The notes beneath the pieces were generated by a model. It saw nothing but the letters and a program-made list of their open reading frames with translations, was not told the origin of the DNA and searched no databases. Shown one piece after another: positions 50,839 through 59,071 of a stretch of DNA of 64,000 bases; the first letter of the stretch is position 1; each line of letters starts with the position of its first letter. The DNA comes from Chitinophaga arvensicola (lineage in GTDB: Bacteria; Bacteroidota; Bacteroidia; Chitinophagales; Chitinophagaceae): NCBI RefSeq assembly GCF_900110835.1, contig NZ_FOJG01000001.1, forward strand, positions 2,883,499 to 2,947,498, given 5' to 3'. The position numbers were made by a program, and so were the translations under genes.

Positions 50839-52040
50839 TATTTGCCGGGCGTTGTTGCCAGTTGGTTTACCTGTGCGGGTGTAAAGTTCTTGAATACGGT
50901 TAGCAGTTCCGGCAGAAAGTCATTGAACGTAGGGTAGCGCTGGCGGTGCTGTTCATATACTTTCATCTTTTCTTCCATGGCAGGAATAAAAACAAAGTGA
51001 CAGTCACCGGTATGTAGTTTACGGAGCGACTGTGCCCGTGTGTGGTCTTTCATGTATTCTGCGATCCGGATCTCTCCTAACCGGACTATATGCTCTATCA
51101 CGCAGCTGTACCAGCTGTAAATATCCTGCGCGTTCATGACCTTTTGCAGGGAGTCGGTAAAAAGGGCGCTATATTTTTCCAGCTGCTCCTGGTTAGGCGC
51201 TAGATGCGGGTTCACGAAAGAATGTCCAAACTCGTGTACGGTTAAAAAGACCGTATGGGCGGGGTTGTCGAACCCGAATTTTTTATACTGGGAAAGGGAG
51301 GGGAGTGGTGATAACATGATGCTTGTGCTCATGATCATGAAGGGAATTTTCCCTTTATCGGTGATCACGCTGGGACCAACACCGCGAAAGTCGCCTTCTA
51401 CCGGGGCAATCGGCATGGTAGGGTTTACGATCACTGTAAAAGCAGGTACTTTTTCGCCGTAATAATGTTCCATATAGCGATCGATGCCGGGAGGAATATC
51501 TTTGGCTACTTCGTGTACTGCTCCATCATAGAAAGCGCGATGACGTTGCAGAAATTCACCTGCACCGGCGCTTACATAAAACTGCTGCATTTCGCGGAAG
51601 AATGGTTGGATCAACCGGAGTGCGGCTTCGCGCTGCGGATTATTCGGGGCCTGGTTCAGCGGGTAGCGGTAGCCGGTATCCGGGAAAGCACGGGTATAAA
51701 GGAGGGCTTCCAGGATCATGTCGTTAAAGACATGGATCTTTCGCAGGGTGTCCAGCAGGGCGGCCGCTTTGATACCAATAGCCGAGTCCTTATATGACCC
51801 GAATTTTTCAAAGGCCGCCTTTACCATCGGCTGATGGGCATTATTGGTTTCACGGGTAATATAGCCGTAGTTGCCCAGGCGCTCTACCGCGATTCTTTCC
51901 AGGATAAAATAGGTTTCTATATTAGGATTCCAGGTAACCGATAACCTGGGCGACTGTTGCGAAAAACAAGGCAGCGTCAGCAAACAGGCGTAGCTCAGTG
52001 TTAGCAGGCGGAGGAATTTGTTGTTGGAAAAAAGTGCCAT
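50835..52040 (-). CDS. Secreted DUF4932 protein with a metallopeptidase-type HExxH motif
   Basis: Started at 52040 (MALFSNNKFLRLLTL), 401 residues with a signal peptide ending CFSQ; the longer reading to 52307 has a basic, Cys-containing N-terminus with no signal and runs through the small-RNA terminator, so it is rejected. TVHEFGHSFVNP (His269, Glu270, His273) is a zinc-peptidase motif. The family-typical WNPNIETYFILERIAVERLGNYG and ITDKGKIPFM are present. DUF4932 proteins are presumed metalloproteases with an unknown substrate. Overlaps the end of the ZU5-like gene by four bases. Confidence 0.8.
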   Translation of the reverse strand: MALFSNNKFLRLLTLSYACLLTLPCFSQQSPRLSVTWNPNIETYFILERIAVERLGNYGYITRETNNAHQPMVKAAFEKFGSYKDSAIGIKAAALLDTLRKIHVFNDMILEALLYTRAFPDTGYRYPLNQAPNNPQREAALRLIQPFFREMQQFYVSAGAGEFLQRHRAFYDGAVHEVAKDIPPGIDRYMEHYYGEKVPAFTVIVNPTMPIAPVEGDFRGVGPSVITDKGKIPFMIMSTSIMLSPLPSLSQYKKFGFDNPAHTVFLTVHEFGHSFVNPHLAPNQEQLEKYSALFTDSLQKVMNAQDIYSWYSCVIEHIVRLGEIRIAEYMKDHTRAQSLRKLHTGDCHFVFIPAMEEKMKVYEQHRQRYPTFNDFLPELLTVFKNFTPAQVNQLATTPGKY

Positions 52041-52124
52041 GTTATCCGGTGGATGTTGGTCATACCAAATATAACATATTAACCGAAAGGGATTTATTGC
52101 GGGAGATGGGAATATGGAACATGG

Positions 52125-52132
52125 TAATTTTG
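52125..52132 (+). promoter_or_regulatory. Possible -7 box of a candidate small RNA
   Basis: TAATTTTG is a perfect TAnnTTTG -7 element. No TTTG -33 box lies at the 19-base distance; an ATTG is 25 bases upstream. A start near 52138 would yield a short RNA ending at the terminator at 52181-52218. Confidence 0.35.
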
Positions 52133-52137
52133 CAGCA

Positions 52138-52218
52138 ACCTGCTGCAACATTCCATTGATGCTGCTGAGGGTTACAGAGAAGCGGCGTGTAAGGACTACC
52201 TTACACGCCGCTTTTTTT
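52138..52218 (+). ncRNA. Candidate small RNA with its own terminator
   Basis: The interval 52041-52360 holds no coding gene on the plus strand, yet a strong terminator (52181-52218) ends there. With the -7 box at 52125-52132 this gives an RNA of about 80 bases. A GCAGCA-ACC-TGCTGC hairpin (52132-52146) lies at its 5' end, a single-stranded AU-rich stretch follows, and the terminator stem closes it. The boundaries are inferred and the promoter lacks a clear -33 box. It could instead be a leftover terminator. Confidence 0.35.
52181..52218 (+). terminator. Strong intrinsic terminator with no gene in front of it
   Basis: AGCGGCGTGTAAGG (52181-52194) pairs perfectly with its complement (52199-52212) around ACTA, then seven T. 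Only the plus strand has the T-run. No plus-strand gene ends upstream; the neighbour (50835-52040) is on the other strand. Confidence 0.9.
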
Positions 52219-52330
52219 ATGCCCTTTTTGCCCGCATCGGGCCGTCCGGTTCGACCGGCAAAATGTCTGATTCCCCGTTGAATGTGTCCGGCTGGCTTAT
52301 CTATCACTGGTCAGTGGTTTTCCTTTCAAA

Positions 52331-52338
52331 TAGTTTTG
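52331..52338 (+). promoter_or_regulatory. Likely -7 box for the micro-ORF and epoxide hydrolase genes
   Basis: TAGTTTTG is a perfect TAnnTTTG match, about 23 bases before the micro-ORF start at 52361. The -33 position shows no good TTTG, so the promoter may be weak or activated. Confidence 0.5.
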
Positions 52339-52360
52339 AGGAATATTTAAAACAAGCACC

Positions 52361-52522
52361 ATGGATACACCACACAAAAACAGGCTACGCCAGCTGGTCA
52401 TTGGTCTGGCATCGCTGCTGTCGATGTTATTCGTTGCCAGTGCAGCTGTTGAAAAAGGATCCCAGTACTGCGGGATGAGAGATGATACAAAAAGGAAAAA
52501 AACAATTATAAATCTAAAATGA
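52361..52522 (+). CDS. 53-residue membrane or exported peptide, translationally coupled to the epoxide hydrolase gene
   Basis: ATG at 52361 opens MDTPHKNRLRQLVIGLASLL, a basic start followed by a hydrophobic segment (residues 12-29) ending in VASAAV, then a polar tail with one Cys and many Lys. It stops at the TGA at 52520-52522, which overlaps the ATG of the epoxide hydrolase gene (ATGA). The TAnnTTTG box upstream and this overlap support translation. It might be a leader peptide controlling the hydrolase or a small membrane protein; no family is recognised. It is also possible that it is a decayed signal region of an older hydrolase copy. Confidence 0.45.
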   Translation: MDTPHKNRLRQLVIGLASLLSMLFVASAAVEKGSQYCGMRDDTKRKKTIINLK

Positions 52523-53793
52523 TGAAAAAGAACATGCACAATTTTATCAGCCGGATGATGACGGGCGCCTTTTTATTAATAGGTATATCCACCTTTGCAC
52601 AAACGGGCGCTGAGGAGATCCGTCCTTTCCATGTAAGTATTCCCGAAGCGGCTATTACAGACCTTCATCAGCGGCTGGCAGCCACCCGGTGGCCTGATCC
52701 AGAAACGGTAACAGACCGGTCGCAGGGGGTGAATCTGGCACAGATAAAAGACCTCGTCAAGTATTGGGGTGCCGGTTACGACTGGCGCAAGGCAGAAGCA
52801 AAACTGAATGCGCTGCCACAGTTTATGACGAAAATCGACGGACTGGATATTCACTTTATCCATGTGAAATCGAAGTATCCGAATGCATTGCCGATCATTG
52901 TTACTCATGGATGGCCGGGTTCTGTTTTTGAACTGTTGAAGATCATTGGTCCGCTCACCGATCCGGTGGCATATGGCGGTCGTGCGGAAGATGCATTTGA
53001 TGTAGTCATTCCTTCTATGCCCGGTTACGGTTTCTCAGAAAAGCCTAAAGGCACCGGCTGGGGCCCCGATCGCATCGGCAACGCATGGGATCAGTTGATG
53101 ACACGTCTTGGTTATACACATTATGTTTCACAAGGGGGCGACTGGGGATCTGTGATCGCAGATGCCATGGGCCGTCAGCATCACGCAGGTTTGCTGGGTA
53201 TCCACGTAAACATGCCGGCTACCGTGCCTGCTGATGTGGCGAAGGCACTGAAAAATGGCGCCGCTGCGCCAGCAGGATTATCTGCTAAAGAGCTGGCAGC
53301 GTTCAAATCACTGAATAATTTATATACCAGAGGAGGCGGTTATGCCGCGATGATGGTGACACGCCCACAAACACTGGGCTATGGCCTAACGGATTCACCA
53401 AGCGGACTAGCCTCTTTTTTCCTCGACAAATTTAACGATTGGACTTATAGTGGCGGAAATGCGGAAAAAGTATTGACCAAAGATGAGATGCTGGATGATA
53501 TCTCGCTCTATTGGTTCACCAATACAGCGGCTTCTGCTGCACAGTTGTACTGGGAAAATAATAATAACAATTTCAATGCAGTGGAACAAAGAACAGCAGA
53601 AATTTCCGTTCCGGCAGCGATTACCGTATTTCCCGGTGAGATCTACCAGGCACCTAAAACCTGGGCGGAGCGTGCCTATCATCACCTGGTGTACTTCCAT
53701 GAAGCAAACAATGGTGGCCACTTTGCACAGTGGGAACAACCACAGCTTTTCGCAGAAGAACTTCGTGCCGCATTCAAATCATTACGTAAATAA
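52519..53793 (+). CDS. Secreted epoxide-hydrolase-family alpha/beta hydrolase
   Basis: A 424-residue protein with a signal peptide (about 1-28, ending STFAQ), an epoxide hydrolase N-terminal (EHN) domain at about 34-145 (IRPFHVSIPEAAITDLHQRLAATRWP) and an alpha/beta hydrolase domain. It has HGWPGS (oxyanion hole), nucleophile Asp208 (GGDWGS) and His401 (GGHFAQWEQP). This is the juvenile-hormone/microsomal epoxide hydrolase type; the export signal is unusual for it but common in Bacteroidota relatives. The esterase gene at 53808 follows with a 14-base gap. Confidence 0.9.
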   Translation: MMKKNMHNFISRMMTGAFLLIGISTFAQTGAEEIRPFHVSIPEAAITDLHQRLAATRWPDPETVTDRSQGVNLAQIKDLVKYWGAGYDWRKAEAKLNALPQFMTKIDGLDIHFIHVKSKYPNALPIIVTHGWPGSVFELLKIIGPLTDPVAYGGRAEDAFDVVIPSMPGYGFSEKPKGTGWGPDRIGNAWDQLMTRLGYTHYVSQGGDWGSVIADAMGRQHHAGLLGIHVNMPATVPADVAKALKNGAAAPAGLSAKELAAFKSLNNLYTRGGGYAAMMVTRPQTLGYGLTDSPSGLASFFLDKFNDWTYSGGNAEKVLTKDEMLDDISLYWFTNTAASAAQLYWENNNNNFNAVEQRTAEISVPAAITVFPGEIYQAPKTWAERAYHHLVYFHEANNGGHFAQWEQPQLFAEELRAAFKSLRK

Positions 53794-53807
53794 AAATCTT
53801 TCAGCAG

Positions 53808-54560
53808 ATGAAAAATATACGCATCCTGGCGCTGTTCGTCCTGGTACTGTTCGGCGCCACTACTGCACAGGCACAATCAGCCAAACCAACCATTATACTG
53901 GTACACGGCATATGGGCCGATGGTTCCAGCTGGACAGATCAGATTCGTGCGCTGCAAGCCAAAGGGTATAAGGTCATTTCGGTACAAAATGGATTGACCT
54001 CCCTGGCCGACGATGTAGCCGCTACCAAAAGAGCCATTCAGCTGGCGGAGGGGAATGTGGTATTGGTAGGTCATTCCTGGGGCGGTTTTGTAATTACACA
54101 GGCAGGTAATGAACCTAAAGTAAAAGGGCTGGTATATGTGGCTGCGTTTGCACCTGATGCCGGTGAAAATGTGCCGGCATTGTCTGCTCACGGTGCGCCT
54201 GCTGAAATCGGCCAGTACTTTGTGTCTTCCGGTGGGTTTGTTTTTTTGTCGGAAGATGGGGTACAGAAAGCTTTTGCCCAGGATCTGAGTGTGGCGCAGC
54301 AACACCTGATCTATGCCACCCAGCTCCCGGCTCAGCAAACTTTGTTTGGAGAGAAGAGCGGTGCGCCTGCCTGGAAACAAAAGCCCAACTGGTTTATCAT
54401 TACGCAGAACGATAAGGCATTGTCGCCCGATGTACAACGGTTTATGGCCAAACGTAGTCATGCTGTCATCACTGAAATTGCATCCGGACATGTGGTGATG
54501 CAATCGCATCCGGAAGAAGTGCTACAGGTTATTGAAGCGGCAGCCAATCATGTAAAATAG
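53808..54560 (+). CDS. Secreted alpha/beta hydrolase (esterase-like)
   Basis: A 250-residue protein with a signal peptide (about 1-23, ending AQAQ). HGIWADGSSW forms the oxyanion region, Ser90 sits in GHSWGG and His228 in SGHVVMQSHP. The pattern (LVYVAAFAPDAGE, WFIITQNDKALSPDVQRFMAKR) is that of the EstC/salicylate-binding-protein-like group common in Bacteroidota and actinomycetes. It is co-transcribed with the epoxide hydrolase gene. Both act outside the cytoplasm, perhaps on the same xenobiotic or plant-derived compound. Confidence 0.9.
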   Translation: MKNIRILALFVLVLFGATTAQAQSAKPTIILVHGIWADGSSWTDQIRALQAKGYKVISVQNGLTSLADDVAATKRAIQLAEGNVVLVGHSWGGFVITQAGNEPKVKGLVYVAAFAPDAGENVPALSAHGAPAEIGQYFVSSGGFVFLSEDGVQKAFAQDLSVAQQHLIYATQLPAQQTLFGEKSGAPAWKQKPNWFIITQNDKALSPDVQRFMAKRSHAVITEIASGHVVMQSHPEEVLQVIEAAANHVK

Positions 54561-54705
54561 GGAGCGTGGCATCCGGCAGTATTATTCAGGCGAAAAAATG
54601 ACTGGCTCAAGGATCGTTTAGTCCGGTTGGGATATATGATGATTGGCTTTGGCCGGTAGCCACCCTACTTTTGATCTATCTAACTGAAACTTAAAAAATT
54701 AAATC

Positions 54706-55137
54706 ATGGAAACGAATAACATCACCTCTGTTGAAAAAGTATTGTATACCGGTAAAACACATACCACCGGTGGTCGCGACGGCGCCTCCCGCAGCAGCGA
54801 TGGTCGCCTGGATATTAAACTCTCTTCTCCGGGTACTACCGGAGAAGGCACTAACCCGGAACAGTTGTTTGCCGCAGGTTGGTCGGCCTGTTTTATCGGT
54901 GCGCTGGGATTGGCGGCAGTTAAAATGAAAGTAAGTCTTCCGGCTGATCGTGCAGTGGATGCAGAAGTAGATTTATGCTTAACAGAAGGCGCATATTTTT
55001 TGCAGGCCCGGTTGAATGTGAGTCTGCCTGGCGTAGATCCGGATGTAGCCGCGCTATTGGTACAAACAGCACATCAGACCTGCCCGTATTCAAAAGCTAC
55101 GATGGGAAATATCAAAGTAGAAATTAACCTGGTGTAG
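54706..55137 (+). CDS. ohr: Ohr-type organic hydroperoxide reductase (OsmC family)
   Basis: A 143-residue OsmC-fold protein. The two redox cysteines are in place, Cys62 (GWSACFIGAL) and Cys126 (AHQTCPYSKATMGN), with Arg24 in the position that helps peroxide binding. Ohr reduces organic hydroperoxides using lipoylated proteins. No OhrR repressor is adjacent. It lies 145 bases after the esterase gene and ends before a strong terminator. Confidence 0.92.
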   Translation: METNNITSVEKVLYTGKTHTTGGRDGASRSSDGRLDIKLSSPGTTGEGTNPEQLFAAGWSACFIGALGLAAVKMKVSLPADRAVDAEVDLCLTEGAYFLQARLNVSLPGVDPDVAALLVQTAHQTCPYSKATMGNIKVEINLV

Positions 55138-55154
55138 GTTGACATTAACAGTAT

Positions 55155-55191
55155 ACAGCTTGTGCCGGCATTGCCGGCACAAGCTGTTTTT
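55155..55191. terminator. Terminator between ohr and the VOC-family gene
   Basis: ACAGCTTGTGCCGGC (55155-55169) pairs perfectly with its complement at 55173-55187 around ATT, followed by T-run on the plus strand. The T-run overlaps the stop of the convergent VOC gene (55190). Confidence 0.9.
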
Positions 55192-55540
55192 ATAACGACC
55201 AGACTGCCAGTTCGTAACCATCCGGATCGGTAAAATGGAAGCGTTTCCCACCTGGAAAGGAAAAGATATCCTTTACTATTTTGCCCCCGGCTTCCACTAC
55301 CTTTTGTTGGGTAGCTTCCAGGTTATTTGAATACAAAATGACCAGCACTGTACCTTTTGCCGGTTTGCCGGTGGTGAATCCGCCATCTACGTAATCTCCT
55401 TCAAACGCAGTATAGTCCGGGCCATAATCGGTGAACTTCCAGCCAAAGCTCTTCGTATAAAATGCTTTGGCGCGGGCAACATCTTCCGACAGGAATTCAA
55501 GATACTGTACCTGTTCGTGTTTTAATTTTTTATCTGCCAT
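55190..55540 (-). CDS. VOC-superfamily (glyoxalase/bleomycin-resistance-like) protein
   Basis: Started at 55540 (MADKKLKHEQVQYLEFLS), 116 residues, the usual size of a one-domain VOC protein; the longer reading to 55744 adds 68 residues with no signal or family match. VQYLEFLSEDVARAKAFYTKSFGWKF and FHFTDPDGYELAVWS are typical, including the Glu that often binds metal. Such proteins act as glyoxalase-like enzymes or bind small toxic molecules. The function is not assignable more exactly. Confidence 0.9.
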   Translation of the reverse strand: MADKKLKHEQVQYLEFLSEDVARAKAFYTKSFGWKFTDYGPDYTAFEGDYVDGGFTTGKPAKGTVLVILYSNNLEATQQKVVEAGGKIVKDIFSFPGGKRFHFTDPDGYELAVWSL

Positions 55541-55673
55541 AGCCGTTATTTTTTGTAAAAGTAGTGAACGGGGGAGGTGGCCTGTTTGTATAAAAACGAC
55601 AAAAATGCGTGTGCCGCCATCTTTCCCTGTCCGATCTTTGCTAAGATAGTATAGAAATAAGATAATCCGGATG

Positions 55674-55704
55674 TATGATGACACCGGAGCCGTCGTTACT
55701 TTTG
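55674..55704 (+). promoter_or_regulatory. Bacteroidota-type promoter of the fucosidase gene
   Basis: TATG (55674-55677, one mismatch to TTTG) is followed exactly 19 bases later by TACTTTTG (55697-55704), a perfect TAnnTTTG box. This leaves a leader of about 55 bases to the start at 55765. Confidence 0.6.
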
Positions 55705-55764
55705 CTGACAGACACCTATAGGAATGGGTCCGGAATCCATTCATTTAAATAAATATATTAGAAC

Positions 55765-57984
55765 GTGAACAAACTTTTTTCCTTACTGGGCTGCCTGTTG
55801 TATTTATCCGTGACTGCACAGCAAAAAACAGAACTCCAGGTAAAAAATACTTATCCTGTTGCCACCACCGATACACCGGAGGATATTATTTCAAAGGCAG
55901 CCCATGTAGTTCCTACCCCCAATCAATACCGGGCACTGAAAAATGAATTTATTGCCTTCATACATTTTGGCCCCAATACTTTCACCCGGATGGAGTGGGG
56001 AAGCGGTAAGGAAGATCCTGCTATCTTTAACCTGAAAGAATTACATACGGATCAGTGGTGCGAAGCCATGAAAGCCGCCGGCATCAAAATGGTACTGCTC
56101 ACCGTAAAACACCACGATGGGTTTGTATTGTGGCAGAGCCGTTATACCCAACACGGTATTATGTCTACCCCCTACAAAAATGGAAAAGGAGATATCCTAA
56201 AAGAACTGGTGGCCTCCTGTAAAAAGTACGGTCTGAAAATGGGTGTGTATTTATCACCCGCCGATCTTTACCAGATAGAAAATCCGGAAGGATTATATGG
56301 TAACGGCAGTAAGTATACCACGCGCATTATCCCCCGCGCAGTTCCTGGTCGCCCGTTTAGTAATAAAACAACATTTAAGTTTCAGGCAGATGATTACAAT
56401 GAATATTTTCTGAACCAGTTATTTGAACTGCTCACGGAATATGGCCCCATGTACGAAGTATGGTTTGATGGCGCACATCCGAAAACAAAAGGCGGGCAGC
56501 AGTATAATTATGCCGCCTGGCGTCAACTGATCCATACGCTGGCCCCGCAGGCAGTTATCTTCGGTAAAGAAGATATCCGCTGGTGTGGTAACGAGTCCGG
56601 AAAAACCAGGCACACAGAATGGAATGTGATTCCTTACCAGGATGATCCTGCCGCATTGAACAACTTCGCTGACCTGACCCAGGAGTCACTGGGCAGCCGG
56701 GAAGAGCTTTACAAAGGCCGCTTCCTGCATTATCAGCAGGCGGAAACAAATACCTCTATCCGTGAAGGATGGTTTTACCGGGATGATAATTTTCAGAAAG
56801 TAAGAAGTGCCGATGATGTGTTTGACATCTATGAACGGGCAGTTGGAGGCAATTCCACTTTCCTGCTGAATATTCCTCCTAACCGGGAAGGGAAATTTTC
56901 GCCCGCAGATGTGAGCTGTCTGAAAGAAGTGGGAAAAAGAATTACACAAACTTACCAGCATAATTTATTCAAAGACGCCACCGGGCCAAAGCAGGTACTG
57001 GACCAGGATGCAGAAAGCTATGTACTGGGGACGAATGACCTGGTTATTACTACTCCCTCGCCGGTTACCATTAACCGCCTCGTTTTGCAGGAAGCCATTG
57101 CTACGCATGGAGAGCGTGTGGAAAAACATGCACTGGATGCCTGGGTCGACAATCAATGGAAAGAGATCGCTATGGCTACGAATATCGGCTATAAACGGAT
57201 ATTGCGTTTTCCGGAAGTAACATCGGCTAAATTCCGGATCCGTATCCTGGCCTCCCGCGATGTACCGGCTATCAGCAATATCTCTGCACATTATTATCAA
57301 TCGCGGCCGCCGCAATTACAACTGGAGCGTAGCAGCAACGGTATGGTAAGTATCGATGCGTTGCAACCGGCGTTTAACTGGAAGCCTCATGGCGAAAATG
57401 CTTTAAAGAATATTGGTGGCGCCTATCGCATCTTTTATACAACAGATGGAAGTACACCCGGGCCAGGTTCCCATGAATATACCGGCGCCTTTAAACTGGC
57501 TGATGGTGAAGTAAAGGCAATAGCCATCGATAAAAACGGGAATGGTCCCGTGAGTACCCAGCGGTTCGGTGTGATCAAAGAAAACTGGAAACTGCAGGAG
57601 GCCTCGTCTTCCGCAGACGGACATCCGGCTGCGCAGGCTTTTGATGCATCTGCAAAAACTTACTGGTTGTCGAAAGAGAATAACACTGCGCCCTTTATCA
57701 GCATCGACCTCGGCGCAACGCATTCCCTGAAAGGATTTGCGTATACACCTCAGAACGATTTTCCCGGTGGTATGATGGCAAAAGGCATTGTGAAAGTGAG
57801 TTCCGATGGAAAGACCTGGAACACAGTCACCACATTTGAATTTGGAAACCTGATCAATGATCCGGTTACCCGTTATCATTATTTTAAGAAAGATGCGGCT
57901 GCCCGATATGTACGCATCGAAACCACAGAAATAGCGGCCGGTGGCAAGACGGTAGCTATTGCTGAACTGGATTTTTTTGAATAG
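55765..57984 (+). CDS. GH29 alpha-L-fucosidase with C-terminal chitobiase-like and F5/8-type carbohydrate-binding domains
   Basis: A 739-residue secreted enzyme (signal about 1-18, ending VTAQ; start codon GTG at 55765). The GH29 catalytic domain is at about 45-400 with FIHFGPNTFTRMEWG, VLLTVKHHDGF and the nucleophile Asp235 in VWFDGAHP. It is followed by a linker (about 405-535), a chitobiase C-terminal-like Ig domain (about 565-620, YRIFYTTDGSTPGPGS) and an F5/8-type-C/CBM32-like domain (about 625-739, ISIDLGATHSLKGFAY). The order fits GH29 subfamily B-type enzymes, which remove fucose from branched glycans. It is not linked to a SusCD pair here. Confidence 0.92.
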   Translation: MNKLFSLLGCLLYLSVTAQQKTELQVKNTYPVATTDTPEDIISKAAHVVPTPNQYRALKNEFIAFIHFGPNTFTRMEWGSGKEDPAIFNLKELHTDQWCEAMKAAGIKMVLLTVKHHDGFVLWQSRYTQHGIMSTPYKNGKGDILKELVASCKKYGLKMGVYLSPADLYQIENPEGLYGNGSKYTTRIIPRAVPGRPFSNKTTFKFQADDYNEYFLNQLFELLTEYGPMYEVWFDGAHPKTKGGQQYNYAAWRQLIHTLAPQAVIFGKEDIRWCGNESGKTRHTEWNVIPYQDDPAALNNFADLTQESLGSREELYKGRFLHYQQAETNTSIREGWFYRDDNFQKVRSADDVFDIYERAVGGNSTFLLNIPPNREGKFSPADVSCLKEVGKRITQTYQHNLFKDATGPKQVLDQDAESYVLGTNDLVITTPSPVTINRLVLQEAIATHGERVEKHALDAWVDNQWKEIAMATNIGYKRILRFPEVTSAKFRIRILASRDVPAISNISAHYYQSRPPQLQLERSSNGMVSIDALQPAFNWKPHGENALKNIGGAYRIFYTTDGSTPGPGSHEYTGAFKLADGEVKAIAIDKNGNGPVSTQRFGVIKENWKLQEASSSADGHPAAQAFDASAKTYWLSKENNTAPFISIDLGATHSLKGFAYTPQNDFPGGMMAKGIVKVSSDGKTWNTVTTFEFGNLINDPVTRYHYFKKDAAARYVRIETTEIAAGGKTVAIAELDFFE

Positions 57985-58063
57985 CAGCTTACTGTAAAGA
58001 TAGCGCTTGCTACTATTGGAGTTTATCTATATATTTAGCTTAGCTGGGTAACAGTTAACCTAA

Positions 58064-58957
58064 ATGAAAACTCCGAGTATGAAATCCCGTAGCAGGCGCA
58101 TCTTACAGAAAACAGGCTATGTACTGCTGGCCATTGTACTGATATTATTTACGCTCCGTTTTTTCTTCATCGATATATACAGGATTCCAAGTGAATCCAT
58201 GATGAATAAGTTTATGACGGATGATTATATCCTCATTAACAAAACTTTTTACAGCGGTTATTTCTCCCGCTTCTCCACTGCATCCCCACAGCAGGGAGAT
58301 ATTTTTGTATTCACCATTAATAAAGATATTCCCGGTTTTTTTGTAAAACGTTGTGTCGGGCTGCCAGGTGCCGTAGTGGCGGTGAAAAACGGTGCAGTCA
58401 GTATCAATGGACAGGCAGTGAAGGAGCCGTTGAGCGTGCGTCATTACTACAAAATCTGGTACAATGATTATCAACAGGTGAAAGCAGCCATTGACCGCAC
58501 GGGTATGGATAAATTGCAGAATGGATACCGGCGTTTTTCACAATATGTTTTCCTGGCGCTCGATAATCAGCAGCTGGCGCAGGTAAAAAGTAGCGTAGAC
58601 TCTATCAGCCTGTGGAACCGAAAAACAGACCCGGATAGCAGCAGCATACATCCGCCTGAGTTAAGTGTGAATATCCTTGATATGCCCGCACTCAAAGTGC
58701 CTTTTAAAGGGATGAAAATTTCCCTTGATCAGCAGTATGCCGGGATATATGGGAACACTATCCGGATGTATGAGGATAGCAGCTTTCACGTGGAAGGAAA
58801 GGATATTTTTATCGCCGGGAAGCAGGTCGAGGGGTACACTTTTCAAAAAGATTATTTCTTTATGATGGGTGATAACCGGGACATCGCGATTGATTCACGT
58901 CATTATGGACTTATACCAAAAGACCATCTCGTCGGAAAGTTTATACAACAATTCTGA
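58064..58957 (+). CDS. lepB: Signal peptidase I (S26 family) with a large central insertion
   Basis: A 297-residue membrane-anchored peptidase. One transmembrane helix (about 17-36) precedes the box with catalytic Ser45 (RIPSESM); the general base is Lys95 (FVKRCVGLPG) and the C-terminal box E reads MGDNRDIAIDSRHYG. An insertion at about 125-225 between boxes D and E is typical of Bacteroidota enzymes. It removes signal peptides of exported proteins. It is the first gene of an operon-like series with the O-antigen-ligase-like, transglutaminase-like and outer-membrane barrel genes, so it may be a dedicated second copy and not the housekeeping enzyme. Confidence 0.93.
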   Translation: MKTPSMKSRSRRILQKTGYVLLAIVLILFTLRFFFIDIYRIPSESMMNKFMTDDYILINKTFYSGYFSRFSTASPQQGDIFVFTINKDIPGFFVKRCVGLPGAVVAVKNGAVSINGQAVKEPLSVRHYYKIWYNDYQQVKAAIDRTGMDKLQNGYRRFSQYVFLALDNQQLAQVKSSVDSISLWNRKTDPDSSSIHPPELSVNILDMPALKVPFKGMKISLDQQYAGIYGNTIRMYEDSSFHVEGKDIFIAGKQVEGYTFQKDYFFMMGDNRDIAIDSRHYGLIPKDHLVGKFIQQF

Positions 58958-59071
58958 GAATAATAAAAAGATCGGAAATATAAATAAGTTTGTTAAATTA
59001 GATGTCTATGTCAGCGTGCCCCGGGAGACCTATATAAAATGAGCTGAGAACCCTTTAATATTGTAGCGTCC

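Noticed and set aside
52041..52307. N-terminal extension of the DUF4932 gene up to 52307
   Set aside because: The extension would remove the signal peptide from the N-terminus, has no family match and crosses a strong terminator; the start at 52040 is better.
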